64,000 nt of DNA, taken from Apis mellifera (lineage: Eukaryota; Arthropoda; Insecta; Hymenoptera; Apidae). The stretch covers positions 997,001-1,061,000 of the forward strand of contig NC_037638.1 in assembly GCF_003254395.2 (NCBI RefSeq). Reading direction: 5' to 3'. Both the position numbers and the translations under genes were made by a program. Below, in pieces: positions 1 through 9,893 of the stretch (the first letter of the stretch is position 1; each line of letters opens with the position of its first letter). The notes beneath the pieces are model-generated. The model did not search any database. It was not told the DNA's origin and worked only from the letters and a program-made list of their open reading frames with translations.

Positions 1-2052
1 TACGAAACGAATACGCCTTATACACGATAAATTTATCGATTATCGTTGGCTAACGATTATAAAACTCCTATCGATTATAAAACTTTCATTGCGATCGCAG
101 CGTTTCCTTATCGTAGAGGTTAGTTTTAGATCATTCTGACATACGCTTTAAAACTTTTATAATCGGCAGGATTGCGATTTTTTATTAAAAGAAAATACAA
201 ATTTAAAAGAATTATATAAGAATTTTTTTTTTAAATGTAATAATATACATAAACAAATTGTATTCTTCGATTATCCATAAAATTACAATATTACGTTTTA
301 TGAAAGGTAATCGACAACCGCAAAAATTTATAACACAGCTTTAAGATCCATTTATATCATTTAAAGTATTTACTTTATCATCTTTCGAAATGCAATTCTT
401 TTTTTTCTGTGTCTTCTTTTTTTAGAGAAAAAGAAAAAAAGAAGTCGTTAAAATAAGGTATATCAAAATGTTAAGGAATAAGTTAAGACGATCATTCAAC
501 ATTTAGAGAGTATTTACCACGATATAGCTTATAGTTTATTTTTTAAAGATTATATAATTGAAGCATACTCTTGTAAACATAACAAGTTCGTTTACAAGAA
601 TTGTATAATTTATTGGCGGAGCGTTTTTGTAAGATAAAATGCAATTTTCAAATTATTATACTTTACTGTATATTTAGAATTTATACATAGGTGATATCAA
701 TAGGTGCTTATCACATTCTCATTGAAAAAATCATATTCCAATTAATTGCGACGTGCTATTAGGTGGAATGATTTTTTTTTTCTTTTTTATATCAAGAAAA
801 AAAAAGAAAATGTGAAATGCATGAATTATATATATTGCCTTTGTACTTGTATCATGTCATTTCGTTTGATCGCACATCGTACCTGGAATTTTGTTATATT
901 GAAATAATTTTTGCAATCGGAGAATGTTCTTAAAATTCTGAAAACATTTTTAAATGAAGTTTTTTATCGGTGAAAATTCCCAATTAGAATTTAAATATTG
1001 ATGGTTCGTTAATTCTAATTGATTTAAACTGATAACTTATATAAATTGCATAAATAATAAATTATTATAAATTTTTATCAGGTACATTGATTACGAAATT
1101 AAAAAATTAATCGATCTATGACTTTCAAATTAGTCCTTTGAATTTGAAAATAGTTTATATTACTTCAAGGACATTTAATATGTACATAAGTATATTTATA
1201 TACATATATATGTATATTATAATTATTCCTATTACGAATGTATACACAAATACAGTAATTAACGCAGCAGTGACGAAAGAAATGAAATATTTAAAATTTT
1301 TGTGCAATTATAAAACTTTAATTTTTAAGTATTTGATCATACTCGAGAAGGTACATAAAGTATTTACAGATAGAAAAAATGATTAGAATCATTTCAAATA
1401 ATACAAATACAAAGACCAGATAATGAATGAATATTGAAAAAGAAAATTTTTCTTTAAAAAAAGTTATATCATCTTGCATTTGATTTGCTTGGTGAAATCT
1501 GGGTGATAATTTTGTATACTGACGCGTTACTTGTATATTATAGTTTCAAAATGATTCAATAAAGATTAATTGAATACAGGTAGAAAATGATAAACCTTTC
1601 ATTATCATCTCTGCTCATTATCTTTATTATTATATTAAGATTTATAGGTCTTAAATAACATAGTATATCAATTAACTACACGCAATGTTACATTTATTAG
1701 AAACTTTTTAACTCAATTTGCATTGAAGTACATACATTATTTAGAAGTCTCTCTCCTATTCCCTGTATAATTATTAACAAGTACACCTTTTTGTAATAAC
1801 ATATAAAACATTTCATATGTCTTAGATAAGGCTTAAATGAACACAAATATCCTAAGTGTTTGCAAAATTTTAATAGTGATAATATGTATATTAAACATTC
1901 AAGCCATGATGCTTGACTTATCGATATTTCATATATTTTCCGTGAAAATTCATTTATGAAAAATACATATTATATGATTAAATTCAGTATGGAATTAATG
2001 ATGCAAAAAATCATCAACAACCTAATAATTATAGATGAACATCCCAATCTGA
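1..2052. other. AT-rich intergenic sequence, no gene seen
   Basis: About 2 kb of AT-rich sequence with short homopolymer runs and no open frame that resembles a protein. The small open frames (for example near 1138-1386) are dominated by Ile, Tyr, Phe and Lys, as expected from AT-rich noise. The part nearest 2052 is presumably the 3' UTR and downstream flank of the minus-strand NAA10 gene. No tRNA, transposon end or clear repeat was recognised. Confidence 0.6.
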
Positions 2053-2604
2053 CTATGAACGATCACAGCATCTGCCAGTATGTATGTGTGTATTACCATC
2101 TTTGTTTGTTTTTTCTTTTGCATTTTTTTCCATGTAAAAGCTGCTAAGATCGCGTTTCATTGCATAAGCATCTTCTCCATCTGCATAATATTTTGGTTCG
2201 ACTTCTGATACTTCAAATTGCAAACTGCTTGTATATAAATTCAAAGCTGCCCGATTACTTCTACGAACATGTAGAGAAACATATTTTGCTCCAAAACATT
2301 CAACCATTGCTCTAGAAGCCTGATTCATAAGTTTCTGAGCAATACCAAGCCTTCTATGAGATCTTTTTACTGCCAAACTCGTGATGTGTCCATGTGGATT
2401 ATCCTCACAATCTTCTTCCATTTTAGCAAGAACATAGCCCACTATTCTGCCTTTTTCATCCTCTGCTACGTAACTTAATTGTGGCCAAGAAAGAGCATGA
2501 TACAAATAATATTTCATTTGATAATTTTCTGGTAGACATTGCAAATTACAATGCTGTATATTCAACAAATCATCTGTTGTAGCACAGCGTATATTTATAG
2601 ACAT
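2053..2604 (-). CDS. NAA10: N-alpha-acetyltransferase 10, NatA catalytic subunit
   Basis: Single-exon frame of 183 residues. Residues 1-160 match the NAA10/ARD1 GNAT fold almost without gaps: an N-terminal block ending in LPENYQMKYY, then SWPQLSYVAEDE, the acetyl-CoA binding loop RSHRRLGIAQKL (about residues 80-92), and the C-terminal YYADGEDAYAMKRDL. In the family this enzyme pairs with NAA15 on the ribosome and acetylates nascent N-termini exposed after Met removal. The tail after about residue 160 is short and Lys-rich, giving a protein shorter than human NAA10 (about 235). The start is the first ATG of the conserved domain. The CDS has no intron; I see no poly-A tail or target-site duplication that would mark a retrocopy. 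The SMIM13-like gene ends only 130 bp upstream on the same strand, so the two may share a transcript. Family call is very secure. Confidence 0.95.
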   Translation of the reverse strand: MSINIRCATTDDLLNIQHCNLQCLPENYQMKYYLYHALSWPQLSYVAEDEKGRIVGYVLAKMEEDCEDNPHGHITSLAVKRSHRRLGIAQKLMNQASRAMVECFGAKYVSLHVRRSNRAALNLYTSSLQFEVSEVEPKYYADGEDAYAMKRDLSSFYMEKNAKEKTNKDGNTHIHTGRCCDRS

Positions 2605-2734
2605 TTTGATTACTTATAATGTTATGGATATATAAATGAAAGACAATTTTGGTCAATTCTCTTTTTTTTGATATATTTTTTTTCTTATTACTAATCACTT
2701 TTTTTTTTCAAATTTATAAATCTGATTTTAATCT

Positions 2735-3405
2735 TTAATCTTTGCGAATTTTTTTCATACGAGATCTACCATTCTTTAAGTCATTTACAGGTGAAGATTC
2801 ACTCATACCACCCAACAGTTCTCGAACAAACCTGAATCTTGAAAGGAAAAACTTCCAAACTAAATACCAACCTGTGAAAAAAGACAAAATAAACCTTTAA
2901 GGATGAGAAATCTAATAAAAATTGCACACCTACACTAAACTTCTATTAAGCATAAAGACTACATATAATTTCAATTATTATTAAAAATTATTTCTAACGA
3001 GGATACCGAATTAAAGAATAAACCAAATAATGGGAATATAAATTGATATTACAAACAATAACCATAGAGAATTTTATATTGATATATATATATATATATT
3101 ATAAGAGAAAGATACAAAACAAAATAGGTTTTAAATTCGTAAAACCTAAATTGACGTCGAGATTATGCATACATGTAATGAAAAAGATTAAGTATGTAAG
3201 TATGTAGTCAACTCTCCTACTATACCTTCAACTTCGGAACTATATGACTATTCGACAGGTCGGATAACAATGTTTCGAAACACTCTGCATACCGCGCAGC
3301 AATAACGGAACGTTACTATCTGTCGTTCTTACCCAGCAGCACCAGGCCAAATACTATGAGTAGACTCGATATCACGGAGAAGGCTGCTAGGACGATTTCC
3401 TGCAT
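2735..3405 (-). CDS. SMIM13: SMIM13-like small integral membrane protein, two exons
   Basis: Two coding exons joined by hand: 3333-3405 (73 nt) and 2871-2735 (137 nt), separated by an intron with donor GTAAG and acceptor CACAG. They give a 69-residue protein. Residues 5-28 form one hydrophobic helix (AAFSVISSLLIVFGLVLLGW), followed directly by WYLVWKFFLSRFRFVRELLG, which matches the signature of the SMIM13 family, and a short polar Lys/Arg-rich tail. The splice falls inside the Gly codon before the Trp. The function of SMIM13 is not established; it is a conserved single-pass microprotein. The gene is too short and split to show as one long frame. NAA10 begins 130 bp downstream on the same strand and no canonical AATAAA lies in that gap. 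Confidence 0.85.
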
Positions 3406-3599
3406 TATTAATTCCGTACCTCGATTATCAATATACTAACGAACTTCCTAAAATGACACACACGGGAATAGTGTCATAACCTCTTTATATTTTTTGCTTT
3501 TTTAACAAAATATTAAATTCACAACATAAAGAAACAGGAATGATAAATTTAGCACTACGTCGAATATAAATTTTAACTGCGTTTTTCGTTCACTAGCAG

Positions 3600-3610
3600 C
3601 ACGCCATTTT
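3600..3610 (-). promoter_or_regulatory. YY1/Pho-like AAAATGGCG motif upstream of SMIM13-like gene
   Basis: Read on the minus strand the site is AAAATGGCGTG, about 195 bp upstream of the SMIM13-like start codon. It is one base from the AAAATGGCGGC site upstream of TSSC4. Motifs of this form are common near start sites of housekeeping genes in animals (YY1/Pleiohomeotic class). The position fits a core promoter or 5' UTR, but this is motif matching only. Confidence 0.3.
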
Positions 3611-4166
3611 GAATACGTGATGAAGTAGTGTGTATAGGTTATAAATTTTTTTTCCCCCTCCAATTGTGTAAATAAATTTTACAGCGTAATTTAACAAGAT
3701 AATCTTTCAAGAATATATTACGTAACTTACCAAAGTCCAGTAGCTTATATTTCTTACATCGATCAACATCTCACATTCAAAAACTTGAAAATAATTAAAA
3801 TAGACAATCGACTTTTAAATAGCCAACGAATAAAGCCGACAGGAAACAGTTATAACCCGCGGTGATATGTGCGCAATCGCACTATTTCCGGAAGAATCCG
3901 TTAGAGCGGTTTTATTTAAATTTCTATTAATTAAATTTATCAAATTTTTTAAAAATTTATTCTAATATCATAATATTATAACAAAGGTATTAAGAATAAA
4001 AAGTTCAATAAAATCGTATAAAATATAGAACATTTTATACCTAAAATGATGTACAGTGTATTTATTGCTGCTATATTCAAAGTACAATTAATCAATTTAA
4101 TCAAGAACAAATATTAAATACTCATATTATACAAAAAATTTTAAATAATAATTAATTCGTTAATAT

Positions 4167-4916
4167 TTAATTTTCTTCTTCATCAAGTTCTTCTAGATGA
4201 TCTAATTTAAGTTGTTTTGATCTATCTACCTTCGCTATACATTTTTCTTTCTTAACTTTTGTCTTTCTTTTCTGACCAACAACATATTCTGGCATAATAA
4301 GTTTACTATTCTTAAAGACTGGCTTATCATTGTTTTCAATAATAATTGGTATATTATCTATATTATTAGTATTATTTTCAGGTTTTTTAAATCCAATTTC
4401 AGTAGATATTTTCTTTTTCTTGGATTTAAATATTATCTTCATTTGACTTTTATTAACTAAATCAGATTCATTTATATCTATTTTTTCTGATTGTTTCAGC
4501 TTTTCCAATGATCTTCTTGCTTTTAATTCTTTTAAAAATGACAATGCAGCTCTTGTATTACTTTCTTCTGTCATGTCATCATTAGATACATCATCTAAAC
4601 TATATTTTTTCCATTTATGAGGATTCTTGTGAAAATCTGGTATACTTCTATTAAGAGCACGCGGTGCTGGACCTTCTGGTCTCTTAAATATACTTTCTTT
4701 ACCACGAAATCTTCTTGTTTGACTTTGACGGCCAGCTTTCAAAATTTGAAAGTAGTTTGATTGTTCAATATTTGAATCCATATCCATGGGTTCATTAACA
4801 ATTTTATTCTTATTACATTCTTGTTCTGCATCTGATAATTTATCAAATAATAATTTTTGTCTATTTGCAAATGCTGTATCACCACCATGTAAAATAAAAT
4901 TTCCAGTTGTATGCAT
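4167..4916 (-). CDS. TSSC4: TSSC4 family U5 snRNP assembly protein
   Basis: Single-exon frame of 249 residues, mostly charged and probably disordered. It holds the two conserved TSSC4 blocks: an N-terminal FILHGGDTAFANRQKLLFDKL (about residues 7-27) and a central block with SIFKRPEGPAP, then IPDFHKNPHKWKKYSLDDV and a short helix with AALSFLKELKARR (about residues 75-135). The C-terminus is Lys-rich and ends in an acidic LDEEEN. Vertebrate TSSC4 binds the U5 snRNP and promotes its joining to U4/U6 to form the tri-snRNP in the nucleus. The start is the ATG just before the first conserved block. Third minus-strand gene of a compact cluster, 760 bp upstream of the SMIM13-like start. The family call rests on the two motif blocks and is fairly secure. 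Confidence 0.85.
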   Translation of the reverse strand: MHTTGNFILHGGDTAFANRQKLLFDKLSDAEQECNKNKIVNEPMDMDSNIEQSNYFQILKAGRQSQTRRFRGKESIFKRPEGPAPRALNRSIPDFHKNPHKWKKYSLDDVSNDDMTEESNTRAALSFLKELKARRSLEKLKQSEKIDINESDLVNKSQMKIIFKSKKKKISTEIGFKKPENNTNNIDNIPIIIENNDKPVFKNSKLIMPEYVVGQKRKTKVKKEKCIAKVDRSKQLKLDHLEELDEEEN

Positions 4917-5213
4917 CTTATTTATTTAATACTAATTTATTAATTTTTCAAATTAGATAAAATATTTTATAAATATAACATAAATGTAATATTAAAATAT
5001 GATTAACATAAAAAAAGTAATATATAAATTATGTAGATATGGCGTACTAATACGTTACAATAAATTAGAATATTTAATAGATATTTATTTAAACATATGT
5101 TTAAAATTTCTATAGATTTTAAAGTTATTTATTGTCACTCTGTTTATTTCTAATACTTAAAGATTTAAAAAACGTAAAAGTATAATATTGATATTATACT
5201 AGGTTGTATGTAC

Positions 5214-5224
5214 GCCGCCATTTT
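5214..5224 (-). promoter_or_regulatory. YY1/Pho-like AAAATGGCGGC motif upstream of TSSC4
   Basis: Minus-strand AAAATGGCGGC about 300 bp upstream of the TSSC4 start codon, in otherwise AT-only sequence. This is a perfect YY1-class core of the kind often placed at or just after transcription starts of housekeeping genes. The distance to the ATG leaves room for a 5' UTR. Motif evidence only. Confidence 0.35.
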
Positions 5225-5585
5225 ATCTCGAAGATAACTATCGATGTTAAAATCATGAAGAAATTTATATGAATATATATATCATTATATATTTCACTAT
5301 GTAATTAAACTTTAATAATAAACAAGATAAAAACATATCAATAAAACATAAATAATGATATTTATATGATGGATATATTAATAACATATTGGATTGAATA
5401 AATTCCGAAGATTTTTAATCATTTTAATCATTTTTAATAGATTAGGCAGAGAAAATAATAAATTTAATTAGATATTGAAATCATTTTGAGTATAAATTTT
5501 ACAACAATATGGATAAAACAAATGTAGATTAAAAATAATAAATAATATAGTATAATAAATAATAAATGCAGATAAAATAAAATTC

Positions 5586-6060
5586 GGAAATCAGCGCCAT
5601 CTACAGAATGCTAACTAAAACTAATATATATAGACATATAATAAGAGAAATATATAGAACAATATAATAATAAAAAATAAAAAATAGAAGAAAAAAAAAA
5701 TAGAAATAGAATAAAAATTTCAATGCTATCTTTACATGCTACTGTAAATGAAATCTATGTATTTCTTGAATGCTTTTATATAAAAACATTTTTAATATTC
5801 AAAAGATGGCGTAGATGAATAATTCTTATTCTATCTCTATTTTTTCTTACTATTTGTTGTCCTTGCCTCCTTGTGTTTCATTTGCGATATTCTGAAGATG
5901 ATATTGATTTCATAATTTTTATCTATCTCTATTTGCTTTTTTTATCTATATGTTAGTTTCATTTACCGCACTCTGGAGATGGCGCTGATTTCTTAATTTT
6001 TATTCTATCTCCGTTCTTCTCCCATTATATATTCTCTTTGTCTATACTTGCTAGTGACGC
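5586..6060. repeat. Dispersed repeat with GATGGCGCTGATTTC core, several units, one inverted
   Basis: At least three imperfect units share a core close to GGAGATGGCGCTGATTTC followed by an AATTTTTATTCTATCTC-like tail. One unit is inverted (from about 5586, reading GAAATCAGCGCCATCTAC on the plus strand). Two are direct (near 5870-5930 and 5950-6010), about 110 bp apart. A related copy lies at about 44790-45065. The inverted first unit and the last unit together make a long imperfect inverted repeat, as in a decayed MITE-like element. No terminal repeats or target duplications could be fixed. Not a coding region. Confidence 0.5.
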
Positions 6061-9000
6061 TTAGCCATAGACGAAAATTGATCATATTTTTGCCAAATCT
6101 TTTTTAAAATTATATATTTAATAATATATCTAAATTTTTAATAAAAAATATAAATTATTACATTTTGGACTTCTAATGAAAATTAGTATTAAGATTTCTA
6201 TGCTCGTTTTATTTTCACTAGAATTCATTACATTTGCAATTTTTTTTTCAATTTTTTTTTTTTTTTGGTTTACAGAAATATACAAAATGAATTGAAAAAT
6301 ATTATCACACATAATTTACAGAAGCTATTATAAATAATCAATGATTCAAAATGAATTTATTTGTGTTTATAACCAATTCAATTCAATAAATTTGAACAAA
6401 TAATCAATCAGATTATAATATTCTATCGATTTGTAAATAATCTTCAACACACAATAGACTTAGTGATACTCGTATAATCACATTCGATTTTAACGTAATC
6501 TGAATACGAGTCGCAGTGAATAAAATTTAACCGATCAAATAGCAACACGAGATTTAATGACTAATGCATAATGGTAACGACAATAAACGCCTACGCGGCT
6601 ATTTATGACATTAGCTCGCGAAAGGTGCTTGTTAAACGAATATGACAATTAACGTGAAAACGATGAATATCGCTTCAATAATCACGATTTTTTACATCTA
6701 TTATAATGATGTGATATCATATTTACTAATAAAATTCGATGTTAACAATTATATATTATATTCAGTTTAAATATAAACACTTGATGATTTTTAATTAATC
6801 CTAATAATTCCTAATAGAAAAATATATATATGTATATATATATTGGCTAAAAGAGAATAAAAATCTAAAAATGTAAATGTAATATTCATATATTATTCAT
6901 GTATCGATATAAAATTAATTTAAATTTTACATTACATGTTCAATAATTAAATAAATATAAAAATATTAAAATTTAAAAGCGCATAAGAATATTTAAATTT
7001 TGTACTATTTATCTTTATAACAATCATAATAATAATTATTTAATGATTTTTATATCTAATAAAGGATAATAATTTTAACATTTTTTTAAATGAATATTTA
7101 AATTAAAATTTTAGCTATAGAAATTCTTTAAATAAATCAATCAAGTGTATATTAAATTTAAACCAAATATAATTAACCATACTAAGTCTAAGTTGATTTT
7201 ATCCTTTAAAATTTAAGCTCAACATTTACTTATTAACAAAGAGATAACTCGGAGCTGTTTTAAATGAAATAATAATTGAAGTGGACGTTCAAGATGTTAT
7301 AAACATATAAAATCTTGAAAGAAATGATAATTGTGAAAAATGCAATCTAAGCATTACTGTTTACAATAATTTGATATAGCGCATAGAAAAATTATTGTAA
7401 AAATGAAATTTACACTGTTGAACGTCGCACATTCACACGGACCAGCCATGGTTCCACACTTTAACTCATAATTTAAATGCTATACTATATTTTGAACAGC
7501 AATTATGAACACAACGAAAATAGCATTAACATACAACAAGATACAGGTAATAGTGACAATAAAAAACTAAGAGTTCCATACAGATTGACTATTATTTTTA
7601 CAAAAAATTTTTTATGTTCTTTTTTTTATCTTTATTTTCATTAAAAATATTAATATATGAATTAATACAGAAAAAAAGAAATAAGTTAGAAATCACATAA
7701 AAAAGTTAAGTCTGTATGGAATTTTTAGTTTTTGATATATAGAATTATAAATATTTTTTAAACATTTTTTTGAAAACTTATTCTTAAAAGTCGTGTAAAA
7801 TTTTGTATCAAAGATAACGAATAAAATTTTAAATAGATATGAAATTAATCATACTTGATATTATCATATCATTTGACCCTATAAATGATACGAATTTCAA
7901 GATACAATACTCTTTATCAATGTTATATATATTTTTTTTTTTTTTAGAATTGATCTATTTTAAAATAATAACTTAAAAACACGATTTTCAAATAAGTTTT
8001 TTCTTCAACATCATATCAATGTTAAATTATTATCAAGAAGTTTATAAATATTTGCTTTATATGCAACATAATTTAAAGATCAATATAACATGAATATTAT
8101 TATTCTATAGGAAAAGTCAAGCAAATGTTATTTCTATAATATATGAAATCACCATTATTGAAATTATTTTTGAAATCAAAAAATTTTTTTATCAAAATTT
8201 ATTGTGATTATATAACAAGTAAATATCTCTATAAAAGAAAATGAAAATGAATAAAATATGTAAACCACAAAACAGTCATTTAAAATTCGAAAACATTTCA
8301 ATCATATAAAATTCATTTTTCTACTCTAAGAATATATCTCATCTCAAGGAGGAACGTCATCATCTAAAAGCTTATATATAAAACTAACGAAAAACGACAT
8401 TATTAACATATAATGCATAATTAAATTTCAGCCTCTTTCAGCTTTCTTGTCATTGTATAACGATTATTTGCAAAAATAAAATAAAAAAAGGAAAAAAAAA
8501 AAAGAACAAATATGAAAACGAAACGAGATCTATAAGACAAGCTCTGAACGATATTTCAGCGATTATACGGTAGCAAATGATTCTTGATATTCAACGCAGA
8601 ATCATTATCCTTCTTAGCATCTAAATTAATAAGTCAAAAGAAATCAGAATGTTTTACATCGTATAATACGTTACAAAAGACTCGGTAAAAAAGAAATTTA
8701 ATTTTCGGTGGGAGATTCAAGAATCTGCCAATTTCATCGATTCCATCTTTATCTTGGCTCTCTTCTTTTCGTCGTTCAATCGAAAATACATGCGAGAACT
8801 CGTACGAGGCAATTACCAATTCTCGCACAAGTTCTCTGTCCTTGAGTCGCGCATTCCTTTCTTCTATTTTTTCGATTGTCCTGGCATTCTTTTTTTCCTG
8901 GTTTTGACATCCTGCAGCTTTGATCCTCGTACGTCCTAACACCGACTCTTGGTGTGCTGGTTAACCTGGGTAATGGTCCACCGATCGAATTTCTAAGCTA

Positions 9001-9893
9001 AAAATAATATCTTTTTTAAAATCTTTTTTATATCATCGTTTAGAACAATCAAAATATTTATTTTTAATTACGTTTCAAGTAAAATGTTTGATTCCTCTTT
9101 ATTGTTTCATTATATTTTTTTTAAACGATGAATACAATAATATTTTTATTCTCAAAGTACTACTAATAAAATGAATTTTCAGCAAAAATAAAATTTATTA
9201 TTATATTTAATAAAAAATATTTCAAAGCTTATTGGAATTTTTCTAGAGATAATATAAGTTATATTGAAAATATAAATTTATTTACCGTTCTTCTACGTTT
9301 ATTATAGTATATCCCATTTGGTTTCATATCTTCTGATTTATTATTTATTCTGTACTTTCTAACTGTCATATTGAACTTTGTGAGTAAATACTTCAACACA
9401 CTAGGAAAATAAAATTTATTATCTAATTTTTTGTTTTCTCTTGCCAAGTATACATATAAGTAAGATTTCGTTATTTTATCTTCTTCAATTTTTAGTTTGA
9501 TATTAAAAAGAGAAATAAAAAATTATATGTATAAAATAACACTTGTTGTTAAATTCCAATATATTATACAAAAAATAGTCGAAAAATTAAATGCATGATT
9601 CGATAATTATATATAGTTTAAATAGAATTTTGGACACACTATTAAATCAATGAATTAATAGCACAATTTATACTGATCATGAACGCGGTATTCAGCAGTA
9701 AGATAAGTACTAACTCCTGATAAGTAAAGTGTATGTTCACTTTCACTGCGATAACACCTCGAACAATATGACTCTTATCCAATTGCGGAAGATTAACGGT
9801 AATGTAAGAAATAACAACAAATAGAAACAAACAATCTCGTATCTTTTTGATCATTAAAAAAAAATTTGAATGAACAAACTCTTTTGACGGCGG

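Larger units (their letters stand above)
4917..9893. other. Gene-poor AT-rich stretch between TSSC4 and the BTB gene
   Basis: Five kilobases without a recognisable gene. It holds the dispersed repeat at 5586-6060 and long AT-rich tracts. Around 8650-8990 base composition rises and both strands stay open. The minus-strand frame 8634-8942 is Lys/Glu-rich and resembles no family I know. It could be a terminal exon or UTR of the BTB gene, but I could not find an acceptor of the right phase that gives a convincing protein. Confidence 0.5.

Noticed and set aside
2053..2604. NAA10 as a retrocopy because it lacks introns
   Set aside because: No poly-A remnant or flanking duplication was seen. The frame is intact and highly conserved, and no parent gene is visible in the window. 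A functional intronless gene is the simpler reading.
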